Positions 7,658-14,852 of a stretch of DNA of 21,809 nt are shown here, one piece after another. The notes beneath the pieces were generated by a model. It worked only from the letters and a program-made list of their open reading frames with translations, made no database searches and had not been told where the DNA came from. Position 1 is the stretch's first letter. Each line of letters starts with the position of its first letter. Origin of the DNA: QHXQ01 sp036389375 (GTDB lineage Bacteria; Acidobacteriota; Blastocatellia; Pyrinomonadales; Pyrinomonadaceae); NCBI GenBank assembly GCA_036389375.1, contig DASVQA010000092.1, forward strand, positions 1 through 21,809, read 5' to 3'. The position numbers were made by a program, and so were the translations under genes.

Positions 7658-7664
7658 AAAACTT

Positions 7665-7721
7665 TTCTCCTACGAATGAACAGAGCCGAACAAAGGGAAT
7701 TTCAAATTTGAGATTTGAAAT
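7665..7721. repeat. Short AT-rich palindrome ATTTCAAAT-5-ATTTGAAAT upstream of the aminotransferase
   Basis: Nine-bp arms at 7699-7707 and 7713-7721 are exact complements around TTGAG. The element lies about 40 bp before the aminotransferase start and contrasts with the GC-rich surroundings. The range given also includes the GGAGAA ribosome-binding site (7665-7670). It may be a dispersed intergenic repeat or an operator. The rest of 7722-7892 shows no convincing gene. Confidence 0.5.
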
Positions 7722-7892
7722 CTGAGGTTGGGCGCAGCAGGCAGAGCAGGGCGCGGCTAGCCGGCGAAGATGTTCGCGCGCAGGTCGAGCGGACGAAGCT
7801 GGCAGAGGTAGTCGCTATTGAGCATGCTGGTTCATATTTGCGACCGGCGAAATGTTAAATGGTCGGCGCGCGTCTTAAGTCGGCGTTCAGGC

Positions 7893-8084
7893 TTACTGAT
7901 CGCTTGCCTTGCGGGCGCGCTGTCGGCCGAGCAGGATGAAGAATATCCCCATTGCGACGCCGAAGATAACGCGCCAAATGTTGTCACCCAGTCCGCGTCG
8001 GTTGAGCAGGCTCAAGAGACCGGCGAGAATCCATAGACAGCCGGCCAAGGTGAAGCCCCATTTAACGAAATTGTCTTTAGGCAT
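7893..8084 (-). CDS. Small two-helix membrane protein, 63 aa
   Basis: Two hydrophobic helices are visible: about residues 8-28 (KWGFTLAGCLWILAGLLSLL) and 36-54 (IWRVIFGVAMGIFFILLG), joined by a basic loop NRRGLGD. The tail RQRARKASDQ is positively charged, so both ends probably face the cytoplasm. I do not recognise a family. The strand agrees with the surrounding genes, and it starts 43 bp after cysS. There is no good Shine-Dalgarno; the ATG lies at the edge of a TTAAACG/CGTTTAA hairpin. The hydrophobicity pattern with charged ends is unlikely by chance in this composition, but the small size keeps confidence moderate. Confidence 0.62.
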   Translation of the reverse strand: MPKDNFVKWGFTLAGCLWILAGLLSLLNRRGLGDNIWRVIFGVAMGIFFILLGRQRARKASDQ

Positions 8085-8109
8085 TAAACGCTGGCGCGCG
8101 CCCGTTTAA
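8084..8109 (-). promoter_or_regulatory. Hairpin between cysS and the small membrane protein gene
   Basis: TTAAACG (8084-8090) and CGTTTAA (8103-8109) are exact complements, and the spacer contains GGCGCGCGCC, itself self-complementary, extending the stem with a 2-nt bulge. It starts 19 nt after the cysS stop and touches the ATG of the 63-aa gene. It could end cysS transcription or cover the start codon of the next gene. There is no T-tract. Confidence 0.4.
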
Positions 8110-8127
8110 GTGGCGCTCATCTTAGCA

Positions 8128-9534
8128 CTACGCGCCGCGCCGTTTCCAGCGCACGCCGTCGCGCGTGTCTTCGAGCAGGATGCCGCGCGCCAGCAGTTCG
8201 TCGCGGATTTCGTCGGCGCGGGCGAAGTCGCGGCGGCGGCGCGCCTCCTGTCGCTCGTCTATGAGCGTCTGAATTTCGGCGTCGAGCAGTTCGGCCTGCG
8301 GCTGCCCGAAGATGTTGAAGACTGAGTCGAAGCGCGCGACGAGTGCGAGCAGGTCGCGCTGGTCGTCGGCGCGCAGGACGCAATCGGCGAGCGCCGTATT
8401 GACCTCGCGGGTCAGATCGTGAATCGCAGCGAGCGCGACGGACGTGTTCAGATCGTCGTCGAGCCCGGCCTCGAACTGTTCGAGCGCGCGGGCCGCAGCC
8501 GCGCGCAACTGCGGGTTGCTGCCCGGTTCGACGCGGGCTTCCGTCAGACGGCGACGGAAATCCTGCAAGCCCGCGACCGTCTTCTCGATGCCGCGCAAGC
8601 CCTCAAGCGTGAAGTTGTACTGCTTGCGATAGGGCGCGCTGACGAGCGCGTAGCGGATCGCGGCGGGCGTGAAGCCCTGCGCCGTCAGATCGCGCAGCGT
8701 GTAGTAGTTGCCCTTTGATTTGGACATTGACTCGCCGTTGATCTTCAGGTGCTCGCCGTGCAGCCAGTAGTTGACGAAGGGCTTGGCGGTTGCACCTTCC
8801 GATTGCGCGATCTCGTTTTCGTGATGCGGGAAGATGAGATCGACGCCGCCGCAGTGGATGTCGAACGTCTCGCCGAGATACTTCATGGACATGGCGGAGC
8901 ACTCGATGTGCCAGCCGGGCCGGCCGCGCCCGATCTCGGTCTGCCACGAAGCGCCGTGTCCTTCCGCGACCGCTTTCCAGAGCGCAAAGTCGCGCGCGTC
9001 CTCTTTGTCGTACTTGTCCGTATCCACGCGCTCGCTGCCGCCGACGATGTTGCCCGCGAAGTTGATCTTCGAGAGCTTGCCGTAATCGGGAAACGATTTG
9101 ATGCGGTAATAGATCGAGCCATCGGATTCGTAAGCGTGCCCATTGGCTTCAAGTTGCGCGATGAGCGCGGCCATTTCGTTGATGTGGTGCGTGGCGCGCG
9201 GCGCGATCTCCGGGCGCTCGCAGCCGATCTGATCGAAGTCGTGCCAGAAGGCTTCGATGTAGGGCGCGGTGTATTCGTCGAGCGCCACGCCCTGCTGTTC
9301 CGCCTCCGCGATGATGCGGTCGTCCACGTCCGTCAGGTTCATGACGTGCGTGACCTTGAAGCCTTTGAACTTCAGATAACGACGCAGTATGTCGCCGAAC
9401 AGGAACGAGCGCAGGTTGCCGATGTGGACGAAGTTCCACACGGTCGGGCCGCACAGGTACATCCGCGCCTCGCCCGCGCGCAAGGGGCGAAACTCTTCGA
9501 GTTGACCGGAAAGCGTGTTCTGAAATCTCAACAT
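8128..9534 (-). CDS. cysS: Cysteinyl-tRNA synthetase
   Basis: This class I aminoacyl-tRNA synthetase charges tRNA-Cys with cysteine using ATP. Its 468 aa match the usual length (about 460). Diagnostic features are the zinc ligands C28 (YLCGPTVW), C212 (HIECSAMS), H237 and E241 (FPHHENE), the HIGN nucleotide-binding motif at 37-40, and the second ATP loop SMSKS at 269-273, where the usual first Lys of KMSKS is Ser while the catalytic-loop Lys272 is kept. The C-terminal part (about 320-468) is the helical DALR/anticodon region. Start ATG 9534 has no clear Shine-Dalgarno. It follows thiL by 90 bp on the same strand. The assignment is secure. Confidence 0.97.
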   Translation of the reverse strand: MLRFQNTLSGQLEEFRPLRAGEARMYLCGPTVWNFVHIGNLRSFLFGDILRRYLKFKGFKVTHVMNLTDVDDRIIAEAEQQGVALDEYTAPYIEAFWHDFDQIGCERPEIAPRATHHINEMAALIAQLEANGHAYESDGSIYYRIKSFPDYGKLSKINFAGNIVGGSERVDTDKYDKEDARDFALWKAVAEGHGASWQTEIGRGRPGWHIECSAMSMKYLGETFDIHCGGVDLIFPHHENEIAQSEGATAKPFVNYWLHGEHLKINGESMSKSKGNYYTLRDLTAQGFTPAAIRYALVSAPYRKQYNFTLEGLRGIEKTVAGLQDFRRRLTEARVEPGSNPQLRAAAARALEQFEAGLDDDLNTSVALAAIHDLTREVNTALADCVLRADDQRDLLALVARFDSVFNIFGQPQAELLDAEIQTLIDERQEARRRRDFARADEIRDELLARGILLEDTRDGVRWKRRGA

Positions 9535-9624
9535 AGTTAATCGCGCTAAGGTCGCAACACAGGAGGAGTCTAGGCAAGGACTGGCGGCGAGTCAAACAAG
9601 TAGTTCGACGACGGACTATGGTTC

Positions 9625-10779
9625 TCACTCCGCGCCGAAGTGGGTGAAGCCGGCGGGCTTGAGCGTGCCGGTGCGCCCGCCGCTCATCATCTTTAGTCCG
9701 GCTTTGCGTGCGCGCACCGCGCCGATGCGCGTGACGGGCACGCCGGCAACTGCCTGCGGCACACGCGCCGCGTGCTGCGGGCGGACGGTGAACAGTAGCT
9801 CGAAGTCTTCGCCGCCGTGCAGCGCGAGCGCGAGCGCATCTTCGGCTGCGACGCCCGTTTGCGTGATGAATGGATCGACAGGAATCAGCGCCGCATCAAT
9901 GAGCGCGCCGACGCCGCTGGCCGCGCAGAGGTGCGCCAGATCGGACGAGAGACCGTCGCTCAAGTCAATCATCGCCGTCGCCAGCCGGTCAGCGCCGAGC
10001 AGCGCCCCCCAGCCGAGACGCGGTTCGGGTTGCCGTTGACGCTGAACGAGGCGGGCGCGGGCGGTGGCCGGTCGGCGGCGCGCAGACGGCGCTGACCTGC
10101 TGGTGGTGCTGCTTGTGCGTCCAACGGGCAGACCGGCTTCGAGTATGTGCAGCCCCGCCGCCGCGCCGCCGAGCGTGCCGGTGACGAAGATTTGGTCGCC
10201 GGGGCGTGCGCCGTTGCGCAGGACTGCGCGCCCGCGCGCCGTCTCGCCGAGCACGATTGAATCAACGACGATTCGCTCGGGCGTGCGCGACACGTCGCCG
10301 CCGACGAGGCAGACGCCCGTGCGGGCGGCGAGCGCGAAGAAGCCCGCGTAGAAGTCGTCGAGAAAGCGTGTGCGCCAGATGGCGGCGGGTACGCCGACGG
10401 ACAAGAGCGCCCAGCGTGGACGTGCGCCCATCGCGGCCATGTCGGAGAGCGAGACGGCGAGAGCTTTATGGCCGAGCGCGCGCGCCGTCGTCGTGGCGCG
10501 GCGAAAGTCTATGTCTTCGACGAGCAGATCGGTGGTGATGAGCGTGTCGCGGTCAGCTTGTTGCGCGAGCACGGCGGCATCGTCGCCGATGCCGGTAAGG
10601 AGGGCTGAAGGGGAAGCTGTCAGTGCGTCGGCGGCGCGTTGTGCGCGTTGGCGGATGCGTTTGATGAAGTCGAACTCGCTGCGGGGAACTGTTGCCGGTG
10701 CTGTGCGGCGTGCGGGAGCGGCGCGAGACGAGCGGCGCGCGTTGCGATTCGCTTTGCCTTTCGCGCCTTCAGCCTTCAT
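9625..10779 (-). CDS. thiL: Thiamine-monophosphate kinase
   Basis: ThiL phosphorylates thiamine monophosphate with ATP to make thiamine diphosphate, the last step of cofactor synthesis. The core starts at SEFDFIKRI (about residue 34); GIGDDAAVL follows, then TTDLLVEDIDF, SLSDMAAMGARP, VGGDVSRTP, VTGTLGGAAAGL, IDLSDGLSSDL and LHGGEDFELLF, all family hallmarks with the metal-binding Asp residues present. At 384 aa it is longer than usual (about 330) for two reasons. There is a basic 33-residue N-terminal tail, and a Ser/Arg-rich insertion (about residues 205-235) before the PEPRLGWG segment. The frame is continuous through the insertion. The start is ATG 10779, only 11 bp after the upstream aminotransferase stop, so the two are probably co-transcribed. 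Confidence 0.95.
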   Translation of the reverse strand: MKAEGAKGKANRNARRSSRAAPARRTAPATVPRSEFDFIKRIRQRAQRAADALTASPSALLTGIGDDAAVLAQQADRDTLITTDLLVEDIDFRRATTTARALGHKALAVSLSDMAAMGARPRWALLSVGVPAAIWRTRFLDDFYAGFFALAARTGVCLVGGDVSRTPERIVVDSIVLGETARGRAVLRNGARPGDQIFVTGTLGGAAAGLHILEAGLPVGRTSSTTSRSAPSARRRPATARARLVQRQRQPEPRLGWGALLGADRLATAMIDLSDGLSSDLAHLCAASGVGALIDAALIPVDPFITQTGVAAEDALALALHGGEDFELLFTVRPQHAARVPQAVAGVPVTRIGAVRARKAGLKMMSGGRTGTLKPAGFTHFGAE

Positions 10780-10790
10780 CCCGCAGCCCT

Positions 10791-11960
10791 CTAGAGTTGT
10801 CGCCGCATGGAATCCAGACCGGCGGCGATCATCTCAAGCGAGGTCGAGAAGGAGAAGCGCAGGTGGCCGTCGCCATGTGGGCCGAAGACGACGCCGGGAA
10901 CGGTGGCGACCTGTGCGCGTTCCAGCAGTAGTTCGGCCGCCTGCCGGCTGTCGGCGTGTAGGCGCGTCGTGTCGGGGAAGGCGTAGAACGCGCCGGCCGG
11001 CGGCGTGCAAGTGAAGCCGAGTTCGTTGAGACCGGCCACGAGCAGGTCGCGGCGCTGGCGATAGGCGGCGCGGGTGCTGTCGAAGAGTTCGGCCGGCGCA
11101 TTGATGGCGGCGAGCGCGGCCCATTGCGTCGGCGTCGAGACGCCGTTAGTCGAATAGAGAAGCGCCTTGCGTAGCCCCGTCATCCAGGGTTCGCTTGCGA
11201 TGGTATAGCCGATCCGCCAGCCCGTCATCGAGTAGGATTTCGAGAGCGTGTAGCAGGTGATCGTCCGCTCGAACATCTCCGGCAGCGCGGCGATGGAGAC
11301 GTGTTCGCCCTCGTAGAGTAAATCTTCGTAAGCTTCGTCGGCGACGACGATCAGGTCGTGCTCGCGGGCGAAGGCGGCGACCGCTTCGGCTTCCGCGCGG
11401 GTAAACACCGTGCCGGTCGGATTCTGCGGCGTGTTGTAGTAGATGGCGCGGGTCTGCTTGGTCAGATGACGCCCAAGCGTCGGGGCGAAACCGGCGGCGC
11501 GGGCCTCGTCCGTCGAGACGAGCACGGCTTCGCCGGCGCAGTGCGCCACGAGGTCTTTGACGGGCGTCCAGAAGGGCGAGAAGACAAGCACCTCGTCGCC
11601 GGGATTGACGACCGACTGGAACGCGCCAAAGAGACCCTGCATGCCGCCGTTAACGACGATTACGTCGTCCACTGTGACGGGCAGATGGTTGCGCTCGCGC
11701 GCCTTCGCCGCGATGGCGGCGCGCAACTCTGCGATCCCGGATGAAGGCGCGTAGCGCGTCTTGTTCTCGGTGAGCGCCTGTCGCATGGCCTCCTTGATGT
11801 GTTCGGGCGTGGGCAGGAACGGCTCGCCGCCTTCAAATTGATAGACGTTCGTGCCGGCCGCGCGCAGTTCCATAATGCGGTTGCGAATTTTAACGATGTC
11901 GGAGAAGCCGACTCGCTCAAGGCGCGCGGCCAGATGGAAAGCAGTCGAAGCGACGGTCAC
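10791..11960 (-). CDS. Class I/II PLP aminotransferase (aspartate aminotransferase-like)
   Basis: This 389-aa fold-type I aminotransferase is cytoplasmic and would transfer an amino group between amino and keto acids. Visible are QFEGGEPFLPTP (about 41-52), NPTG at 180-183, D208 and Y211 in VADEAYEDLLY (cofactor contacts), the Schiff-base K241 in TLSKSYSMTGWRIGY, R249, and the substrate-carboxylate arginine R368 in GHLRFSFS. It fits the aspartate/alanine/aromatic branch (AspC/AlaA/PatA type); substrate is not decided by sequence. The start is GTG 11960, with GGAGG at 11974-11978 (13 nt away, rather long). A TATAAT sequence lies at 12013-12008 on the same strand. It leads the thiL-cysS group. 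Confidence 0.92.
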   Translation of the reverse strand: MTVASTAFHLAARLERVGFSDIVKIRNRIMELRAAGTNVYQFEGGEPFLPTPEHIKEAMRQALTENKTRYAPSSGIAELRAAIAAKARERNHLPVTVDDVIVVNGGMQGLFGAFQSVVNPGDEVLVFSPFWTPVKDLVAHCAGEAVLVSTDEARAAGFAPTLGRHLTKQTRAIYYNTPQNPTGTVFTRAEAEAVAAFAREHDLIVVADEAYEDLLYEGEHVSIAALPEMFERTITCYTLSKSYSMTGWRIGYTIASEPWMTGLRKALLYSTNGVSTPTQWAALAAINAPAELFDSTRAAYRQRRDLLVAGLNELGFTCTPPAGAFYAFPDTTRLHADSRQAAELLLERAQVATVPGVVFGPHGDGHLRFSFSTSLEMIAAGLDSMRRQL

Positions 11961-12353
11961 GTTCTGCGGTGAACCTCCGAAACGCGATGGCTTGGAAATG
12001 ACGCCGGATTATAGCTTGCGCTGACCGAGACCGTCCAACGCCTGCGCCTGCTTACGTCCGTGCGCAAGGGTCAAGCTGCACCGCTAGCTTGGCTTGAGGC
12101 GCACACCGGATCGTTGAGCAGATCGTGTTACGACTAATCCATATCGTGCAGTGCTGATTCAGTTCCGTGCGCTCCGCTTATTGCGATTTCGTTGTGATTT
12201 ACCAGCACCGGGCGCGAAAAGCAGGAAAAACCAGATGCTGAGAGCAAATTACGTGCAGGGCGGCGGACACGCGCCGGCAAGGAACACGATTTGCTGACTT
12301 AAAGGGCGGCTAGATTAACTGAACCTAGCGAATTTGAAGGAGAAGCTGACACC
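11961..12353. other. Divergent intergenic region (393 bp)
   Basis: This gene-free stretch separates the minus-strand aminotransferase group from the plus-strand glycine-zipper gene. Signals seen: GGAGG (11974-11978, minus) and a perfect TATAAT (12013-12008, minus) with no good -35; an imperfect hairpin at 12062-12102 (CAAGCT/AGCTTG core flanked by GCGC arms); and AAGGAG at 12337-12342, 11 nt before ATG 12354. A 20-codon open frame (12235-12297) is present but unsupported. No tRNA, riboswitch or other structured RNA is recognisable. Confidence 0.6.
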
Positions 12354-12935
12354 ATGACAATGAATGGCAAGATTTTAGCAGTTGGACTCTCGGCGGCGCT
12401 GCTGGGTGGCACGGTGGTTGGTCTCGTCAACAATAGACACAGCGTTGACCCCAACGCGCCGGTCGCATCGCAGAACCTTTCGACGCAGGATGCGACCCGC
12501 CTGAACGGGCAGACGACCAAAGATCAGGTCGCGCTCAACACCGCGAACGACCAGAACCTGTCGGCCGATTACCGCACAGGTTTCGAGGATGGCTTTAACG
12601 CTGCGCGCGAAGGCGCGACCGACGGGCGCGCTTTAGCTCCGGCCACAACGACCGTCGTGCGCGAAGTGCCGACGGCGTCACGCGTCGTCTATCGCAGCGC
12701 ACCGGCGCGCACGCGCACCGTTAGAAGCACGCGGCGCGCTTACTACGACTACACGCCGCAGCGGCGTTCCTTCTGGCAGAAGCACCGCGACAAGCTGACG
12801 GTAGCGATGGGCGCGGGCGGCGGCGCGCTCCTCGGCGGCTTGCTCGGCGGCAAGAAGGGCGCAGCGATTGGCGCGCTCGCGGGCGGCGGTGGCTCGGCGC
12901 TCTACACGTACAAGATTCGTCGGCGCAACCACTAA
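12354..12935 (+). CDS. Glycine-zipper (YMGG-like) membrane protein, 193 aa
   Basis: The N-terminus carries a hydrophobic helix (residues 6-25, KILAVGLSAALLGGTVVGLV), a signal or anchor. The middle (28-145) is polar: Asn/Gln/Thr-rich, then Arg/Tyr-rich (RTRTVRSTRRAYYDYTP), probably disordered. Residues 149-183 are a classic glycine zipper (GAGGGALLGGLLGGKKGAAI followed by more Gly/Ala), the pattern of the YMGG/17-kDa-antigen families that span or pack in membranes, ending with a basic tail IRRRNH. The start ATG 12354 has AAGGAG 11 nt upstream. The neighbouring retropepsin-like gene begins 22 bp later. Its role is unknown; an envelope-associated structural or stress function is a guess. Confidence 0.85.
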   Translation: MTMNGKILAVGLSAALLGGTVVGLVNNRHSVDPNAPVASQNLSTQDATRLNGQTTKDQVALNTANDQNLSADYRTGFEDGFNAAREGATDGRALAPATTTVVREVPTASRVVYRSAPARTRTVRSTRRAYYDYTPQRRSFWQKHRDKLTVAMGAGGGALLGGLLGGKKGAAIGALAGGGGSALYTYKIRRRNH

Positions 12936-12957
12936 TCTCTAGCCGGACGGTGCAGCC

Positions 12958-13944
12958 ATGCAGCGGGGCGTGCAGACAGCAGTGGTGCGTAGCAACTCAG
13001 CTATCCTGATCGCTCTGGCAGTTACGATCTGGGCAGCCTCCCACACGGGGGCTGCCCTTTCGTCTGCGCAGGCATCGCGGATTCAACAGACGCTCGGCGG
13101 CAACAGCCCGTCCAGCACGCGCTCTCTACCTGCCCCTGTGCGTTTCCGCGAAGTGTCCGGGCGCGGTCTGCTCGCCCGTGCGTGGGTCAACGGCGCAGGC
13201 CCCTTCAACTTCGCGCTCGACACGGGCGCGGGCGCAAACATCCTCTCGGCGCGTGTGGCGCGCACGGCGGGCGTTGCTTACGCAGGCGGCCGGGCTGTCG
13301 CCATCAGCGGTCTGAGCGGCGCGGGCGGCGGCGCGGCGCGCGAAGCCAAGGTGCGAAGCCTCGCGCTCGGCGAGCGCAACAATCTGCTGCCGGCGCACGC
13401 GGAAGTGCTAGTGACGGACACCTTGCCGCCCGACCTTGACGGCGTCATCGACCCCTCGGAAAGCTACTACCCGCTTGGCTACACGATTGATCTGCCCGCC
13501 GCTACCCTGACCGCCTTCGACCCGCGTAGCGCCCCTCTGCGTGCGGGCGACGCCCCGCCCGGCGGCACGGTCGTGCGCTGGCTGACCGACGGCGACACGC
13601 GTCGCCCCTTCGTCCAACTCGACAACGGCCGGCGCGCTCTGCTCGATACAGGCTCCGGTTTCGGTCTCGCGCTCGATGAATCGGCGGGGCGCGCCTTTGG
13701 CGTCGGCGCGGATGTGGGGCGCGAACGGGCGGGCGTGCATGATCTGGGGCGCGGTCACGTCGGCGCGCGCCGCATTGCGCCCGTCACCATTCAGATCGGC
13801 GGGCTGGTCTTGCGCAGGATTCCGACCGATCTGCTGTTCGGCGCGGCCTCGGACGCCCCCGTCATCCTCGGACGCGACGCGCTGCGCCCGTTCCAACTCA
13901 GCTTCGACCCCGTCAACCGCCTCGTCCGCATCGCGCCGCGCTAA
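12958..13944 (+). CDS. Retropepsin-like aspartic protease with two DTG motifs
   Basis: This predicted secreted aspartyl peptidase has 328 aa. Residues 12-39 look like a signal peptide (AILIALAVTIWAA core, SAQA cleavage site). Two half-domains follow, each with a catalytic-type triplet: DTGAG at 88-92 in FNFALDTGAGANIL and DTGSG at 230-234 in RALLDTGSGFGLAL. The second ends with the usual ILGRDAL, about residue 303. Both halves have the family order of beta-strand, DTG, then ILG or equivalent. Bacterial proteins of this type have unknown natural substrates. Start ATG 12958 lacks a good Shine-Dalgarno and a terminator-like hairpin (13031-13060) lies over codons 25-34, so the N-terminus is less certain; the next in-frame start, GTG 13138, would remove the signal. 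Confidence 0.85.
   Translation: MQRGVQTAVVRSNSAILIALAVTIWAASHTGAALSSAQASRIQQTLGGNSPSSTRSLPAPVRFREVSGRGLLARAWVNGAGPFNFALDTGAGANILSARVARTAGVAYAGGRAVAISGLSGAGGGAAREAKVRSLALGERNNLLPAHAEVLVTDTLPPDLDGVIDPSESYYPLGYTIDLPAATLTAFDPRSAPLRAGDAPPGGTVVRWLTDGDTRRPFVQLDNGRRALLDTGSGFGLALDESAGRAFGVGADVGRERAGVHDLGRGHVGARRIAPVTIQIGGLVLRRIPTDLLFGAASDAPVILGRDALRPFQLSFDPVNRLVRIAPR
13031..13060 (+). terminator. Terminator-like hairpin after the glycine-zipper gene, inside the next ORF
   Basis: GGGCAGCC (13031-13038) pairs with GGCTGCCC (13050-13057), with an inner CCC/GGG extension around ACAC, followed by TTT. It is a compact GC-rich stem typical of Rho-independent terminators, though the T-run is short. It stands 95 bp after the glycine-zipper stop but falls in the signal-peptide codons of the retropepsin-like gene, so it may instead be an attenuator or chance. 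Confidence 0.45.
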
Positions 13945-14027
13945 CCCCGGCGTGCGCTCAGGAAAGACTTCAAGCCAACCGGCGCAACTGCCGGACTGCC
14001 GCCCGGTTATTTCCCGCGACAAGATGA

Positions 14028-14056
14028 TTGACACGCTGCGGATGCGTGAGTAACAT
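14028..14056 (+). promoter_or_regulatory. Predicted sigma70-type promoter of the merR gene
   Basis: A perfect TTGACA (14028-14033) is followed after 17 bp by TAACAT (14051-14056), which keeps the conserved T, A and final A, T of the -10 box. Transcription would start near 14063, giving a leader of about 93 nt before the preferred ATG 14156. That argues against the far upstream GTG 14069 as start. Confidence 0.55.
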
Positions 14057-14155
14057 GGCGACAGCTTTGTGCGCGCGGCGTTTACAAGGCGGCCCACAGC
14101 CGGGTGGCTGCAAATCTCAGCAAGCAACGCTTCAAGGGCAAAGGCTTCCCGCAGT

Positions 14156-14692
14156 ATGAACCGAGCTGCCGTCTACATCCCGGAAAAACTCTTCTTCAAG
14201 ATCGGCGAAGTGTGCGACATCACGGGCATACAGGCGCACGTCCTGCGCTACTGGGAATCGGAATTTCCCATGCTCGCGCCGCAGAAGAACCGCGCCGGGC
14301 AGCGCACCTATCGCAAGCGTGACGTGGAGATGGTCTTGCGCATCAAGGAACTGCTCTACGAAGACCAGTACACCATCGCCGGCGCGAAGAAGAAGCTGCA
14401 AAGCGACCTGCGCGGCGCAAGCAAACTCAAAGTTGTCACGCCCGACATGAACGCCGCGAACATCAACGCGGGCGAGCCGACGGACACGACCCCCGCCGCG
14501 CCGCCTCCGCCCAGCGCGCCGAGCGCGCAAACCCCCGTCTACGCAAGCGATCACGAGCTACCGCCCACCGAGCCGAGCGTCCCGCTCACAGACGAACGCC
14601 GCGCCGCCCTGCGTCGCCTACGCGAACAGATGCACGACCTGCTCGCTTTGATCGATGCGACCGAAACCCGCGCGAACGTGCAGAAAAAATAG
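14156..14692 (+). CDS. MerR-family transcriptional regulator
   Basis: This DNA-binding protein has 178 aa from ATG 14156. The winged helix-turn-helix covers residues 12-80: KIGEVCDITGIQAHVLRYWE (16-34) is the HTH, then the wing with RAGQRTYRKRDVE, then a helix ELLYEDQYTIAGAKKKL. Residues 95-145 are a Pro/Ala/Thr-rich linker and the end is a charged helix (DERRAALRRLREQMHDLLALI), likely for dimerisation; no ligand-binding domain is seen. The frame is open upstream to GTG 14069, but the family N-terminus, the AAAGG at 14140-14144 and the promoter at 14028 favour 14156. tRNA-Pro follows 80 bp later, an arrangement I also know from proteobacteria, where a MerR gene downstream of ihfA precedes tRNA-Pro. 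Confidence 0.93.
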   Translation: MNRAAVYIPEKLFFKIGEVCDITGIQAHVLRYWESEFPMLAPQKNRAGQRTYRKRDVEMVLRIKELLYEDQYTIAGAKKKLQSDLRGASKLKVVTPDMNAANINAGEPTDTTPAAPPPPSAPSAQTPVYASDHELPPTEPSVPLTDERRAALRRLREQMHDLLALIDATETRANVQKK

Positions 14693-14730
14693 CGCGCCAC
14701 CGGCAAGCCCTACGTCCCCGGCCGCCGCGT

Positions 14731-14758
14731 TTGACAATTTCGCTGTTCCGAAGATACT
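14731..14758 (+). promoter_or_regulatory. Predicted strong promoter of tRNA-Pro
   Basis: A perfect TTGACA -35 (14731-14736), 16-bp spacer and GATACT -10 (14753-14758) lie 14 bp before the first tRNA base. This matches the short distance expected for a stable-RNA promoter and indicates that the tRNA is transcribed independently of merR. Confidence 0.65.
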
Positions 14759-14772
14759 TAAGTGTAATTTGC

Positions 14773-14846
14773 CGGGATGTGGCGCAGCCTGGTAGCGCGC
14801 TTCCTTGGGGTGGAAGAGGTCGCAGGTTCGAATCCTGTCATCCCGA
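14773..14846 (+). tRNA. tRNA-Pro (anticodon GGG)
   Basis: The 74-nt cloverleaf is complete. The acceptor stem CGGGATG (14773-14779) pairs with CATCCCG, and the discriminator base is A at 14846. The D-arm GCGCAGCCTGGTAGCGC and the anticodon stem CTTCC/GGAAG hold the loop TTGGGGT, giving anticodon GGG that reads CCC and CCU proline codons. The T-arm is GCAGG TTCGAAT CCTGT. The C1-G72 first pair is typical of bacterial tRNA-Pro. The 3' CCA is not encoded and would be added by CCA-adding enzyme. A terminator follows 6 bp later. Confidence 0.97.
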
Positions 14847-14852
14847 TACGGC

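Noticed and set aside
8749..9540. 263-aa plus-strand open frame
   Set aside because: It is antisense to cysS over its full length; cysS has all catalytic and zinc motifs.
10030..10150. Frameshift in thiL
   Set aside because: N- and C-terminal motifs are in one continuous frame across the low-complexity segment.
12235..12297. 20-codon frame before the glycine-zipper gene (possible leader peptide)
   Set aside because: Only a weak AGGA lies upstream; no regulatory codon run or attenuator is seen with it.
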